Positions 1-7,168 of a stretch of 14,655 bases of DNA are shown one piece after another. The first letter of the stretch is position 1, and each line of letters begins with the position of its first letter. The notes beneath the pieces were generated by a model. That model did no database searches. It worked only from the letters and a program-made list of their open reading frames with translations, and had not been told where the DNA came from. Position numbers and translations under genes: made by a program. This stretch comes from Candidatus Heimdallarchaeota archaeon (GTDB lineage Archaea; Asgardarchaeota; Heimdallarchaeia; Heimdallarchaeales; Heimdallarchaeaceae), in assembly GCA_023139025.1 (NCBI GenBank), contig JAGLOH010000019.1:1-14655 (forward strand), read 5' to 3'.

Positions 1-76
1 TTGATAGAATTGGGGTGTACGCGTCGAGCTTCGGCGAGATGTTTAGCCCACAATCACTAATTGCTCAAGCGTAGTT
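1..76 (+). rRNA. rrl: 23S ribosomal RNA, 3' end (partial)
   Basis: The window opens inside the last helices of the large-subunit rRNA. The order of conserved words matches the 3' end of 23S rRNA: TTGATAG at the first base, GGGGTGTACGCG, a small TTCG-capped hairpin (CGTCGAGCTTCGGCGAG), GATGTTTAGCCC, and CACTAAT about 20 nt before the end. E. coli 23S has the same order (TTGATAG, GGGTGTGTAAGCG, GATGCGTTGAGC, ACTAATGA), and the 'TTTAGCCCACAA..ACTAA' wording is archaeal-like. Only this tail is present. The exact 3' end is my estimate from the distance after ACTAAT. No 5S rRNA or tRNA is recognisable in the following 300 nt, so 5S may be encoded elsewhere. Confidence 0.85.
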
Positions 77-380
77 AGGAAAAATGGAAATCGGTTCGTC
101 AGATTCTAGGAGAGTTATTGTCAGCTAATTTTAGTTTACAATAAAAATTCTTGTTAAGAAAAATTTTTCAGTTTGGGAACCACATAGGTGGTAAAATACC
201 ATCGTCTCCTTCATCAGAATCATATTTTTTGTTGTACATCATGTTTCATCTCTGGAAAGGTTATCCTAATAGCTCAACAAAACTATTAAAACACCCCAAG
301 GAAGAATGTGCCAAAGTAAGAATTTTGTTTATCATTGGCAAGATTTTTATCTCAAATCGTTTTTAGTTAAATGACAAGAC
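77..380. other. Spacer between 23S rRNA and ppa
   Basis: About 300 nt without a convincing gene. It contains a perfect palindrome GAAAAATTTTTC (158-169) and a small hairpin ACCAC-ATAG-GTGGT (179-192). T-rich runs at 164-168 and 224-229 could end rRNA transcription. A TTG-initiated frame of 71 codons crosses it (151-366) but has no ribosome binding site, no family resemblance and low-complexity composition, so I do not call it. A weak TATA-like TTTTTATC near 343-350 could serve ppa. Confidence 0.5.
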
Positions 381-926
381 ATGATGAAGAATGATTCTCT
401 CTGGCATAGAATTGAAACAGGACCTAATCCTCCTGAAGAAGTATATGCAATTATTGAAAATCCTAAGAATAATAGAAACAAGTATGAATTAGGAAAAGAT
501 GGTATTATATATTTAGATCGTGTGCTACATTCAGCTGTTCATTTTCCCGGTGATTACGGATTAATACCGCAAACATACTTCGAGGATGGAGATGCTTTAG
601 ATATTCTAGTATTAATCTCTGAACCCACTTTTACTGGATGTGTTCTTACTTCTCGACCTATAGGTATCATACGAATGAAAGATGAGAAAGGACACGATGA
701 CAAGATCTTAGCTGTTGCTTCCAAGGATCCTTTCTTCCATGGAGTCTATTGTTTAGAAGATGTATACCCCCATACCCTGAACGAAATTGCTGAATTCTTC
801 AAAACCTATAAAGGATTGGAACATGGAAAAAAGGTTGAAGTTGTTGGATGGGATTCAAAAGAAGAAGCATTTAAGACAATAAGCCATTCGATGAAATTAT
901 ACAATGAATTATTTATCTTCAAATAA
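381..926 (+). CDS. ppa: Inorganic pyrophosphatase (family I, soluble)
   Basis: Hydrolyses pyrophosphate to phosphate in the cytoplasm, pulling biosynthetic reactions forward. The 181-residue protein has the usual prokaryotic family I length. Visible active-site residues include E26 in the IENPKN segment, K34-Y35-E36 (NKYE), R47, Y59 (GDYG), the metal-binding signature DGDALD at 69-74 (D69, D71, D74), D101/D106/D107/K108 (DEKGHDDK) and Y143-K144 near the end. All residues expected from the E. coli enzyme have counterparts, so it should be active. The start is ATG at 381; an adjacent ATG at 384 is equally possible and there is no clear ribosome binding site, consistent with a leaderless or short-leader message. 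It stands alone on the + strand between the rRNA end and pckG. Confidence 0.95.
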   Translation: MMKNDSLWHRIETGPNPPEEVYAIIENPKNNRNKYELGKDGIIYLDRVLHSAVHFPGDYGLIPQTYFEDGDALDILVLISEPTFTGCVLTSRPIGIIRMKDEKGHDDKILAVASKDPFFHGVYCLEDVYPHTLNEIAEFFKTYKGLEHGKKVEVVGWDSKEEAFKTISHSMKLYNELFIFK

Positions 927-1066
927 TTCATTTTTTATATCGTAAATTTCTGAAGCAATATTACTTTTTTCTAATTGATTTTCGTTGTCATAACGGAATA
1001 ATTATAACCATAAGTCATTTGAAGGTAATTTGGAAACTATATAGTTTAAAGGAGATAGACTGTAAA

Positions 1067-2959
1067 ATGAGTCTTGAAAAGTGGATAGATAAAGAAGATT
1101 TGGAAAAGCTTAGTGCTTTAGAAAATCCTAAGGTTGAAAGAGTTATTGAGGAGTATCTTACTCTTTGTAAACCTGCCAAAGCTAAAGTTATAGATGATTC
1201 ACTAGAGGATATTGCTTTTGTACGTCAGTTAGCAATTGACAATAAAGAAGAAATAGAATTAGGTCTAGAAGGACAAACAGTACATTTTGATGGTTATCAT
1301 GATCAAGCTCGTGATAAAAAGAATACACGACTTTTAGTTCCTGCAGGAGAGAAGGAAAAATATGGTAAACATATCAATACAATTGATCGTGACGAAGGAC
1401 TAAAAGAAGTTTTAGAAATTATGGACGGAGTGATGGAAGGAAAGATTGCTATTATTAGATTCTTCAGTCTAGGTCCAACAAAGTCAAGATTTTCACTCTG
1501 CGCTTTGCAAATTACAGATTCAGCTTACGTAGCTCATTCTGAAGATTTACTATATAGACAAGGTTATGAAGAATTTAAAAGATTAGAAGATTCTGAAGAC
1601 TTTTTCTATTTCATTCATTCAGCAGGAGAGTTAACTGATAGATATGTAACAAAGAACGTTGATGATAGACTCATATACATTGATTTACAAGAAAATCGGG
1701 TTCTAACAGTTAATAATCAATATGCTGGAAACAGTTTAGGTTTGAAAAAACTTGCACTTCGTTTAGCTATAAACAAAGCAATTCATGAAGACTGGTTAAC
1801 TGAACATATGTTCATTAGCGCTATCTGGCCATTAGATAAAAGCAGAAAAACTTACTTCCTTGGAGCTTTTCCAAGCGCATGTGGAAAAACAAGCACAGCA
1901 ATGGTTCCAGGAAACACAATTATTGGAGATGACATTGCTTATCTTAGAATCTATGAAAGTGGTGAAGTTAGGGCTGTTAATATAGAAAGAGGGATTTTTG
2001 GAATCATTAAGGATGTTAGTCCAAAAGATGATCCAGTTATCTATAACAGCTTAATGACACCAAGAGAAACTATTTTTTCTAACATATTGGTTTCAGAAGG
2101 AAAATCATACTGGCTAGGTATGGGTAAACAAGTAACTATTCCAGAAACTGGAATGAACTGGACTTCGTCTAAGCTTGGTGAATGGCATGCAGGCTTCTGT
2201 TGTAATGAGGAAGGAAAGGAATTCAAGTTTTCTCACCCAAATGCTCGTTATACAATAAGATTAGAGGAGTTAGAAAATGTTGATGAAGCATTACATGATC
2301 CCAATGGAGTAGAGGTTTCAGCAATTATTTATGGAGGAAGAGACAGCGATACATCTGTTCCAGTTTATGAATCTTTCAGTTGGGAGCATGGTGTTTATAT
2401 TGGTGCTTCTGTAGAATCTGAAACAACAGCTGCAACTTTAGGGAAGGCAGGTATTAGAAAACATCAACCAATGGCTAATCTTGATTTCATAGTAGTTCCA
2501 CTAGGAGAGTATCTTGAAGCACATTTAGATTTTGGTAGACGAATTGCACAAAATAAAGTTCCAAAAATATTTTCAACAAACTATTTCCTCAAGGATAAAA
2601 AGGGTCGATACTATGATGAAATTCTTGATAAAAAAATATGGTTACTTTGGGCAGAAAAGAGAGTTCATGGAGAATGTTCTGCAATAGAAACACCAATAGG
2701 TCATATTCCTGAATATGAAGATATTAAAGCCTTATTCAAAGAGGCTTTTGATTTTGAATATGTTAAGGAAAGATATGTAGCAGAATTTTCTATCAGAATT
2801 CAGAAGTTCTTAAAGAAAATTGAAAGAATAGAAACAATATTCAAAAATGAAAAAGATGTTCCCGAAGAATTCTTTAATGAATTAGAAAACCAACGACAAA
2901 GATTATTAGAAGCCAAGGAAAAGTATGGAACAGAAGTTATATCTCCATTTCTTTTCTAG
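1067..2959 (+). CDS. pckG: Phosphoenolpyruvate carboxykinase (GTP)
   Basis: Interconverts oxaloacetate + GTP and PEP + CO2 + GDP, linking the C4 acid pool to gluconeogenesis or anaplerosis. From the chosen ATG it is 630 residues, normal for the GTP-dependent family. The family-specific P-loop FPSACGKT is at 268-275, the kinase-2 metal site GDDIAYLR at 287-294, and the C-terminal half carries SAIIYGGRDSDTSVPVYE and the SWEHG..GASVESETTAA block, followed by a NYF guanine-binding-type motif and TPIGHIPEY. The catalytic cysteine of the P-loop is present. A longer TTG start at 1019 is possible, but ATG 1067 is preceded by a good ribosome binding site (GGAG at 1051-1054), and the extra residues do not resemble the family. 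A TATA-like ATTATAACC near 1002-1010 would give a leader of about 35 nt, so this gene, unlike many here, appears leadered. Confidence 0.95.
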   Translation: MSLEKWIDKEDLEKLSALENPKVERVIEEYLTLCKPAKAKVIDDSLEDIAFVRQLAIDNKEEIELGLEGQTVHFDGYHDQARDKKNTRLLVPAGEKEKYGKHINTIDRDEGLKEVLEIMDGVMEGKIAIIRFFSLGPTKSRFSLCALQITDSAYVAHSEDLLYRQGYEEFKRLEDSEDFFYFIHSAGELTDRYVTKNVDDRLIYIDLQENRVLTVNNQYAGNSLGLKKLALRLAINKAIHEDWLTEHMFISAIWPLDKSRKTYFLGAFPSACGKTSTAMVPGNTIIGDDIAYLRIYESGEVRAVNIERGIFGIIKDVSPKDDPVIYNSLMTPRETIFSNILVSEGKSYWLGMGKQVTIPETGMNWTSSKLGEWHAGFCCNEEGKEFKFSHPNARYTIRLEELENVDEALHDPNGVEVSAIIYGGRDSDTSVPVYESFSWEHGVYIGASVESETTAATLGKAGIRKHQPMANLDFIVVPLGEYLEAHLDFGRRIAQNKVPKIFSTNYFLKDKKGRYYDEILDKKIWLLWAEKRVHGECSAIETPIGHIPEYEDIKALFKEAFDFEYVKERYVAEFSIRIQKFLKKIERIETIFKNEKDVPEEFFNELENQRQRLLEAKEKYGTEVISPFLF

Positions 2960-2999
2960 GGTTGATCAAGCAAGTAAAGAGTAAAACAATTGTGGGGAA

Positions 3000-3006
3000 T
3001 ATATAA
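3000..3006 (+). promoter_or_regulatory. TATA box for the small membrane protein gene
   Basis: TATATAA about 31 nt before the TTG codon at 3034. The predicted transcript would begin only a few bases before that codon, supporting an almost leaderless TTG start. Confidence 0.45.
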
Positions 3007-3033
3007 GATAAAAGAGATACAATACTGATATAA

Positions 3034-3249
3034 TTGACTCTAAGCTATATTCACGAAGATGAAAGGGAGAAAAAGAAAATCAGTAAATTTGCTATTCTCA
3101 ATTGTGTTATTGGAATACCCACAATTGCCTTTTTGATTCTGCTTTTAGCTAAAGGACTTTTAGTGAACTATTCTGCTATTGTATACTCAGCTATTGGTTT
3201 ACTTGGACTCGGAATAGTTTATTCAATATACAAAATGATTAGAAGATAG
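3034..3249 (+). CDS. Small two-helix membrane protein, unknown function
   Basis: I do not recognise a family. The 71-residue product has a charged N terminus (HEDEREKKK, about residues 7-15), then two hydrophobic segments at about 19-43 and 46-66, ending in a short basic tail (KMIRR). That pattern is typical of small integral membrane proteins. The only sensible start is TTG at 3034, placed by a TATA box about 31 nt upstream; there is no in-frame ATG before the first helix. T-runs directly after the stop suggest a single-gene transcript. It sits alone after pckG and I can infer no functional link. Confidence 0.5.
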   Translation: MTLSYIHEDEREKKKISKFAILNCVIGIPTIAFLILLLAKGLLVNYSAIVYSAIGLLGLGIVYSIYKMIRR

Positions 3250-3253
3250 GGTA

Positions 3254-3272
3254 TTTTTTCAGTAATTTTTTT
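3254..3272 (+). terminator. T-rich terminator after the small membrane protein gene
   Basis: A run of six T (3254-3259) and a run of seven T (3266-3272) begin 5 nt after the stop codon. Poly-T without an obligatory hairpin is the usual archaeal terminator. Confidence 0.5.
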
Positions 3273-3363
3273 CATTGTATTTTATTCTAGATGCAGTAAA
3301 AACTAGCTTTTAAACTATTATTTTCTGCTGAAACAGCTGAACTATCGAAAAGTACGCTTTACA

Positions 3364-3447
3364 CCGACAAAAAACGGCAAAAAACGTGAAATTTCATTCT
3401 GTAATCGCCTAATTTCGACATTCTAAGTTAGATAAATTTTTTGTCGG
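3364..3447. repeat. 11-bp perfect inverted repeat, 62-nt spacer
   Basis: CCGACAAAAAA at 3364-3374 and its exact complement TTTTTTGTCGG at 3437-3447. The left arm continues into a second CGGCAAAAAA unit 10 nt later. It could be the ends of a degenerate miniature mobile element, a pair of protein-binding sites or the base stem of a structured RNA. Nothing in the sequence decides between these. Confidence 0.6.
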
Positions 3448-3623
3448 GAGTTTTACAAAGGGATATTCTATCAACGGATTTTCAGCTTAATAATATCTTT
3501 CTAGGAAAGATAAAAAAAATAGTTAAACAAACCGCAAGTAAATATCTAGATAAAAGAAGGAGGAAGATGTATTTTCTCAACTTTAAATATTCAATTAGGC
3601 AGTATTATGCAATACAAAATCTG

Positions 3624-3630
3624 TATTAAA
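3624..3630 (+). promoter_or_regulatory. TATA-like box for the TGT-like gene
   Basis: TATTAAA lies 28-34 nt before ATG 3658, the spacing expected for a leaderless archaeal transcript. It overlaps the right arm of the AATACA/TGTATT inverted repeat (3611-3627), so a protein bound there could block the promoter. Confidence 0.45.
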
Positions 3631-3657
3631 CAGGTTTAACTGTCTGTGTGAGATGTT

Positions 3658-4593
3658 ATGAAGTTTGTCCCAAAGCACTATCTATTATCAAATCCAGTGT
3701 TTTGGGATCCAATTTTCATAGAATGGGATTATACTGAATCAATATTATTAACAGCTTATGACCTGTTAAGAAATGATAGTATCATATATGATTTGCACAG
3801 CAAATCTATGACATTAAAAGAATTAATGAGAGAAAATGGTTTCCCCAAAAGAACAAAAATATTTGCTGATACAGGAATATTCATGTTGGAATGGTTTAAA
3901 CTTTATAAGGGAAAATCATTTAATCAAGACTACTCCAAAATCACTTTACCAGTTAATGATGTTCTTGAAGGATATGAATTAATGGATCCTGATTTACTAG
4001 TTGTCCCTGATGAGATTATCCTACCCATGGATTCGGATAGCATAGTAAAAAAGAAAATAGAAAACATGAAAGAGAATGTCATTAAAACTCTAGACCGGTT
4101 TCCAAAGAGCAAGGTAATAGGAGTAATCCAAGGATTAACAAGTAAAACTATGGATAATATATATGATTTTGAAAAAAGTCATGGGATAACCATTTTTGCT
4201 CGAGGAGGACTCATACCAATTAAAAGAAGAAACAATCTGTATTGCGAAACAATAAAATATTCTAGACAAATTACAAAGGAAAATTTCTTACATGCTTTTG
4301 GGATAGTAAACCTTAATCAAATCAAATGTTATGGAAGATGTGCTAACATTGACTCATTTGATAGTACAATTGTAAGAGCTTTAACTTCTGAACAATACTT
4401 TGTAGATGAAAATCTTGTTAAACATAGATTTAGTAATGAGGTTTTAACTAAATGTGACTGCTACTTTTGTGACAGATTAAGATCATTGAGATTAGAAAAT
4501 TATGAGTATCCTGGAAGGTCAGTTATAGAAAAATTGTTTCTTCACAATATTATAGCAATAGAAAACTACTGTGACAATGTGAAATGCTTCTAA
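3658..4593 (+). CDS. Short tRNA-guanine transglycosylase (TGT)-superfamily protein
   Basis: Members of this superfamily exchange a guanine in tRNA (or in DNA, for the DpdA branch) for a 7-deazaguanine base. The core motifs occur in the right order: FADTG with D71 (the DSGGFQ aspartate), VVPDE with D118, GVIQG with Q158, ARGGL with G183-G184, HAFG at 212-215, and NIDSFDST with D235 matching the nucleophile position of TGT 'D-x-F-D'. The zinc site is complete: C266-x-C268-x2-C271 and H296 in the LHN motif. At 311 residues it is a catalytic domain only, much shorter than archaeosine TGT with its C-terminal and PUA domains, and the pocket motifs are divergent (DTGIFML for DSGGFQV). The substrate is therefore open: a tRNA-modifying paralogue, a split TGT half or a DNA-modifying DpdA-like enzyme. 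No preQ0 or dpd-type genes are adjacent. Confidence 0.8.
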   Translation: MKFVPKHYLLSNPVFWDPIFIEWDYTESILLTAYDLLRNDSIIYDLHSKSMTLKELMRENGFPKRTKIFADTGIFMLEWFKLYKGKSFNQDYSKITLPVNDVLEGYELMDPDLLVVPDEIILPMDSDSIVKKKIENMKENVIKTLDRFPKSKVIGVIQGLTSKTMDNIYDFEKSHGITIFARGGLIPIKRRNNLYCETIKYSRQITKENFLHAFGIVNLNQIKCYGRCANIDSFDSTIVRALTSEQYFVDENLVKHRFSNEVLTKCDCYFCDRLRSLRLENYEYPGRSVIEKLFLHNIIAIENYCDNVKCF

Positions 4594-4735
4594 GGTCACT
4601 ATGGAAAGTTTAGTATGCAATCCGGAGAGAAATATAAAAAGAAATATTACAAATATAATACGTCTATAATTCTAGTTTAATACAGGATATTCTTTGGCAA
4701 TAAGTTTTTTATTTCAAATATTTCCACATGAATTA

Positions 4736-5269
4736 ATGTTGGAAGAAATTAGAGAGTTACTAAAAAGAATTGACCAAATTGTTGACTCAGAATCAAGAAG
4801 AACAGAAGATCAAATAGATGAACTGAAAGAAAAGCTTCTAATGATTCAAGATTCAGAAGAAAATTTGTCATCTATTCATTCTCAAGTCAAAGAGTTAACT
4901 AATGAATTAGATATATTCAAAGAAGGAAGTAAAGAGTTACAAAAGAGAGTTGATGAACTCAAACCACTAGAAGATAAGTGTGATTCATTAGAGAATCAAA
5001 TCAAGAAATCAGAACTTAAGCAGGAAGGGTACATATTCACGATTAAGGTAATATCAGAGTGGATTCCTAGCCAAAAAGAAAATATTGATGTTCTTGTAGT
5101 ATTAGCATCATCACCAAATCACGAATCAACTTTCAAGAAGATTCATAAGGAAACTACAATTCCAGCAGTTACCTTGAGAAACAGAATTATGCCAATTCTA
5201 GCTGATAAATCTCTAGTCAAAATAGAAGGGGATAAGGTAACACTAACTATATTTGAACAAGAAGAATGA
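4736..5269 (+). CDS. Coiled-coil protein with C-terminal winged-helix domain
   Basis: No named family is recognised. From ATG 4736 the 177-residue protein starts with a long, highly charged coiled coil (about residues 1-95, heptad-like L/I/V spacing). A predicted winged-helix domain follows at about 115-172: helix IDVLVVLASSP, TFKKIHKETTI, then the recognition-like helix AVTLRNRIMPILADKSLV and a short wing KIEGDKVTLTIF. This suggests a dimerising DNA-binding or adaptor protein. An in-frame TTG at 4694 lies 27 nt after a TATAAT (4665-4670), so a 191-residue leaderless version with a hydrophobic N terminus is also possible. It lies 63 nt upstream of the pilin-like gene on the same strand and may regulate or be co-expressed with it, which is inference. 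Confidence 0.7.
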   Translation: MLEEIRELLKRIDQIVDSESRRTEDQIDELKEKLLMIQDSEENLSSIHSQVKELTNELDIFKEGSKELQKRVDELKPLEDKCDSLENQIKKSELKQEGYIFTIKVISEWIPSQKENIDVLVVLASSPNHESTFKKIHKETTIPAVTLRNRIMPILADKSLVKIEGDKVTLTIFEQEE

Positions 5270-5332
5270 AGAAATTATTTCATTGAGAAGTTCCATAAAA
5301 TTAAATAAGACTAAGAAATAAACTATTCTTAC

Positions 5333-6145
5333 ATGAAAAAACTTTTCAGATCAAAGCGAGGAGTATCAAACATTATATCTACGCTGGTTATTTTCACTGT
5401 AATGGTAAGCGCTTTAGGATTAGCCTTTTCACAAATAGTCCCGTCTCTAGAAAGATTTCAAACAGAAAGCGATATGATTACAGCAACAAATTCTTTCCTC
5501 TCATTTGATTCTGAAATTAAGAGGTTGATTTCAGCTCCCGATAACTCATCAAGTGTGGTTAGATACAATTTAGATAGTGGAATCTTAGATCTGACAGAAG
5601 AGCGAGAAAATTCTCTAATAATTACTTCAGGTGGGGATAATCTTCTAAATTATTCATACTTTTCAGGAGAAGTTCTTTACAGAATCGAAGGAAATTTCAA
5701 AGGATCTGGCGGTCTAATTTATGATTTTGGAAGTCCCCTGTTACTTGTTTATTCTATTAATAGAACCACACAAATCACAAATATTGCCCATCAATCATTC
5801 GATGGATATAAGGTTTTGAAATTATTCTACAGTGCTTACGTAAATATTGAACAGGTGTCAGATACTGAAGTTGAGATTAATTTTATGATTGTTAACTTGA
5901 AAACTACTAGAACAGCTGAGGGACAAGGAGAATATTTCCCCATAATTAACACAGCAAGTAAAGTTATGATCACAAAAGAGAGCCAAATAGTGGAAACATA
6001 TGATTTAGGGTGGAGGAGTGATGACTTGAGTATGACTGCTTTAACTAGTGATTTCTCTCAAAATATTGTTTATCATATTGCTCCTGAAACATTTCATCTA
6101 ACCCTAAATGTAATCCATATTAACATAGATTTCAGCACAGTATGA
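5333..6145 (+). CDS. Large archaeal pilin-like protein with class III signal peptide
   Basis: The N terminus MKKLFRSKRG-VSNIISTLVIF is a class III (prepilin) signal: a short basic leader, a likely prepilin-peptidase cut after G10, then an uninterrupted hydrophobic helix at 11-34 that would anchor the protein or pack into a filament core. The remaining ~235 residues are a beta-rich, soluble, probably extracellular domain with N-glycosylation sequons (NSS, NYS, NRT). At 270 residues it is larger than ordinary archaeal adhesion pilins, so it may be a minor or tip pilin or a membrane-anchored surface protein. No pilus assembly ATPase or membrane platform gene is in view. The start ATG follows an A/T-rich stretch (AAATTAAAT near 5297-5305) suitable as a promoter. 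Confidence 0.75.
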   Translation: MKKLFRSKRGVSNIISTLVIFTVMVSALGLAFSQIVPSLERFQTESDMITATNSFLSFDSEIKRLISAPDNSSSVVRYNLDSGILDLTEERENSLIITSGGDNLLNYSYFSGEVLYRIEGNFKGSGGLIYDFGSPLLLVYSINRTTQITNIAHQSFDGYKVLKLFYSAYVNIEQVSDTEVEINFMIVNLKTTRTAEGQGEYFPIINTASKVMITKESQIVETYDLGWRSDDLSMTALTSDFSQNIVYHIAPETFHLTLNVIHINIDFSTV

Positions 6146-6192
6146 TTGTAAAAACATCATACAAACTTCTTTTTGTATATCTCAAAGATGTA

Positions 6193-6200
6193 TTTATATT
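6193..6200 (+). promoter_or_regulatory. TATA box in front of the structured RNA candidate
   Basis: TTTATATT preceded by purines (AAAGATG). The expected initiation point, about 25 nt downstream, falls at about 6221, the first base of the hairpin starting at 6222. This coincidence is the main reason to read the hairpin as an independent + strand transcript. Confidence 0.5.
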
Positions 6201-6221
6201 GAATAACAGCTACAGTATATC

Positions 6222-6300
6222 AGCGAAGTTTTCTCGTGTGGGACTAGACTTATGGCATATAGCCTTGGATGAAAGTCTCACTTCGAAACTTCGCTATCAT
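6222..6300 (+). ncRNA. Candidate small structured RNA (H/ACA-like, K-turn signature)
   Basis: A perfect 10-bp basal stem pairs AGCGAAGTTT (6222-6231) with AAACTTCGCT (6286-6295). Above it is an asymmetric internal loop (6232-6237 and 6282-6285), then an 8-bp stem GTGGGACT (6238-6245) with AGTCTCAC (6274-6281), containing one G-U pair. The top carries opposed A46-G47-A48 and G71-A72-A73 (numbers are 62xx), i.e. tandem G-A pairs as in a K-turn, under a small GGC-ATATA-GCC hairpin. Stem, pocket, stem, K-turn is the layout of archaeal H/ACA guide RNAs, but the ACA box expected just after the basal stem is absent (ATC instead). An alternative pairing GACTT (6247-6251) with AAGTC (6273-6277) is possible. 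It is not a tRNA, since no T-arm can form. The 3' side is T-rich (6297-6309). No known family is recognised. Confidence 0.5.
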
Positions 6301-6345
6301 TTTATTTCTTAGCCCTTTTACTTGAAATAAATATCTTCATAAAGG

Positions 6346-6350
6346 TTTAA
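6346..6350 (+). promoter_or_regulatory. TATA box of the ABC transporter operon
   Basis: AAAGG-TTTAA, a purine-rich BRE-like element followed by a TATA-like core, centred 29 nt before ATG 6377. It supports a leaderless transcript starting at that ATG rather than at TTG 6368. Confidence 0.5.
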
Positions 6351-6376
6351 CGATGAATTAGTAGTGGTTGCTTCAT

Positions 6377-7168
6377 ATGGATCAAATTGTGAAATTCAGT
6401 GATGTTTCAAAGAAATTTCAATTGTTCTGGGAAGAAATAGAAATCTTCGAAAAGATAAATTTGGAAATTGATAGAAATGAATTAGTGCTTTTTTATGGTC
6501 CAAGTGGAAGTGGAAAGACTACTCTACTTAACTTGCTAACCGGATTACTGAACCCTGATGAAGGAGAAATTAAAGTAGCAGGATTATATGTCGATTTAAT
6601 ACCGGAAAAGGAGAAATCAGACTTTAGATCAAACTATCTAGGTATAGTTTTTCAAGAAAATAACTTGGTATCAACTTTAACAGTGAAAGAGAATATTATA
6701 CTTTTTCAGGAACTGTGTGATTATAAGGTAGAAGGTAAAGAGGAGAAAATTGACTTACTATTAGAAAAACTTGGAATAGACCACAGAAAAGATAGTTTTC
6801 CAGTACAACTTAGTGGGGGGGAAAAGAAGAGAGTTGCTATAGCTAGAGCATTATCAAATGACCCATATATACTGATTCTAGACGAACCAACAGGAAATCT
6901 TGATAGAGAGTCTGCAGATGAACTTTGTAATTTAGTTGAGGAACTATTTTTAACAACAGACATCACAGTTATTGTTTCTTCTCATGATCAAAAGATGAAT
7001 GAAATCGCAACGTTAGTGTATAAAGTAGGATCAAAGCAAGTTGAACTAGAAGAAGAACATGAAGAAAGAAGAAAAGGTGAAGACATTGAATACCGTCCAA
7101 TAGATTCTCTAGAAAGAGGGAAAGAGGACATATTCATAGAAGAAGCATTACTGGATCCTATTGAGTAA
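6377..7168 (+). CDS. ABC transporter ATP-binding protein, MacB/LolD type
   Basis: Cytoplasmic ATPase that drives the adjacent membrane permease. From ATG 6377 it has 263 residues with all nucleotide-binding motifs intact: Walker A GPSGSGKTT (41-49), Q-loop Q93 in VFQENN, signature LSGGEKKR (145-152), Walker B ILILDEP (165-171) with the following TGNLD D-loop typical of the MacB/LolD/FtsE group, and switch histidine H203 (SSHD). An unusual acidic, charged tail of about 40 residues (223-263) follows the fold. TTG 6368 is an alternative start, but the TATA box fits ATG 6377. The stop overlaps the permease start by 8 nt (7161-7168), indicating translational coupling in a two-gene operon. The transported substrate cannot be read from sequence; lipoproteins, lipids or peptides are usual for the group. 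Confidence 0.93.
   Translation: MDQIVKFSDVSKKFQLFWEEIEIFEKINLEIDRNELVLFYGPSGSGKTTLLNLLTGLLNPDEGEIKVAGLYVDLIPEKEKSDFRSNYLGIVFQENNLVSTLTVKENIILFQELCDYKVEGKEEKIDLLLEKLGIDHRKDSFPVQLSGGEKKRVAIARALSNDPYILILDEPTGNLDRESADELCNLVEELFLTTDITVIVSSHDQKMNEIATLVYKVGSKQVELEEEHEERRKGEDIEYRPIDSLERGKEDIFIEEALLDPIE

Larger units (their letters stand above)
3273..3657. other. Non-coding stretch with phased A-tracts and inverted repeats
   Basis: About 385 nt with no convincing gene. Two A6 tracts (3369-3374 and 3379-3384) are spaced exactly 10 nt as near-identical CGRCAAAAAA units, which should bend the helix. CCGACAAAAAA (3364-3374) is exactly complementary to TTTTTTGTCGG (3437-3447). Nearer the next gene, GTATT (3602-3606), AATACA (3611-3616) and TGTATT (3622-3627) form overlapping alternative hairpins at its promoter. 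A GGAGG (3559-3563) precedes an ATG at 3567 by only 3 nt; the resulting 20-codon frame is not called. A TTG-initiated frame across 3441-3629 looks spurious. Confidence 0.5.

Noticed and set aside
151..366. 71-codon TTG-initiated frame after the 23S rRNA
   Set aside because: No ribosome binding site, no recognisable domain, low-complexity composition and overlap with hairpins of the rRNA spacer.
3441..3629. 62-codon frame and a nested 20-codon frame with GGAGG 3 nt before ATG 3567
   Set aside because: Starts within the inverted-repeat arm, no family features; the ribosome-binding-site spacing is too short to be convincing.
6222..6295. tRNA gene (74 nt, 7-bp acceptor-like end)
   Set aside because: TTCGAAA could mimic a T-loop, but the flanking bases CTCAC and CTTCG do not pair, and no D arm or anticodon arm fits.
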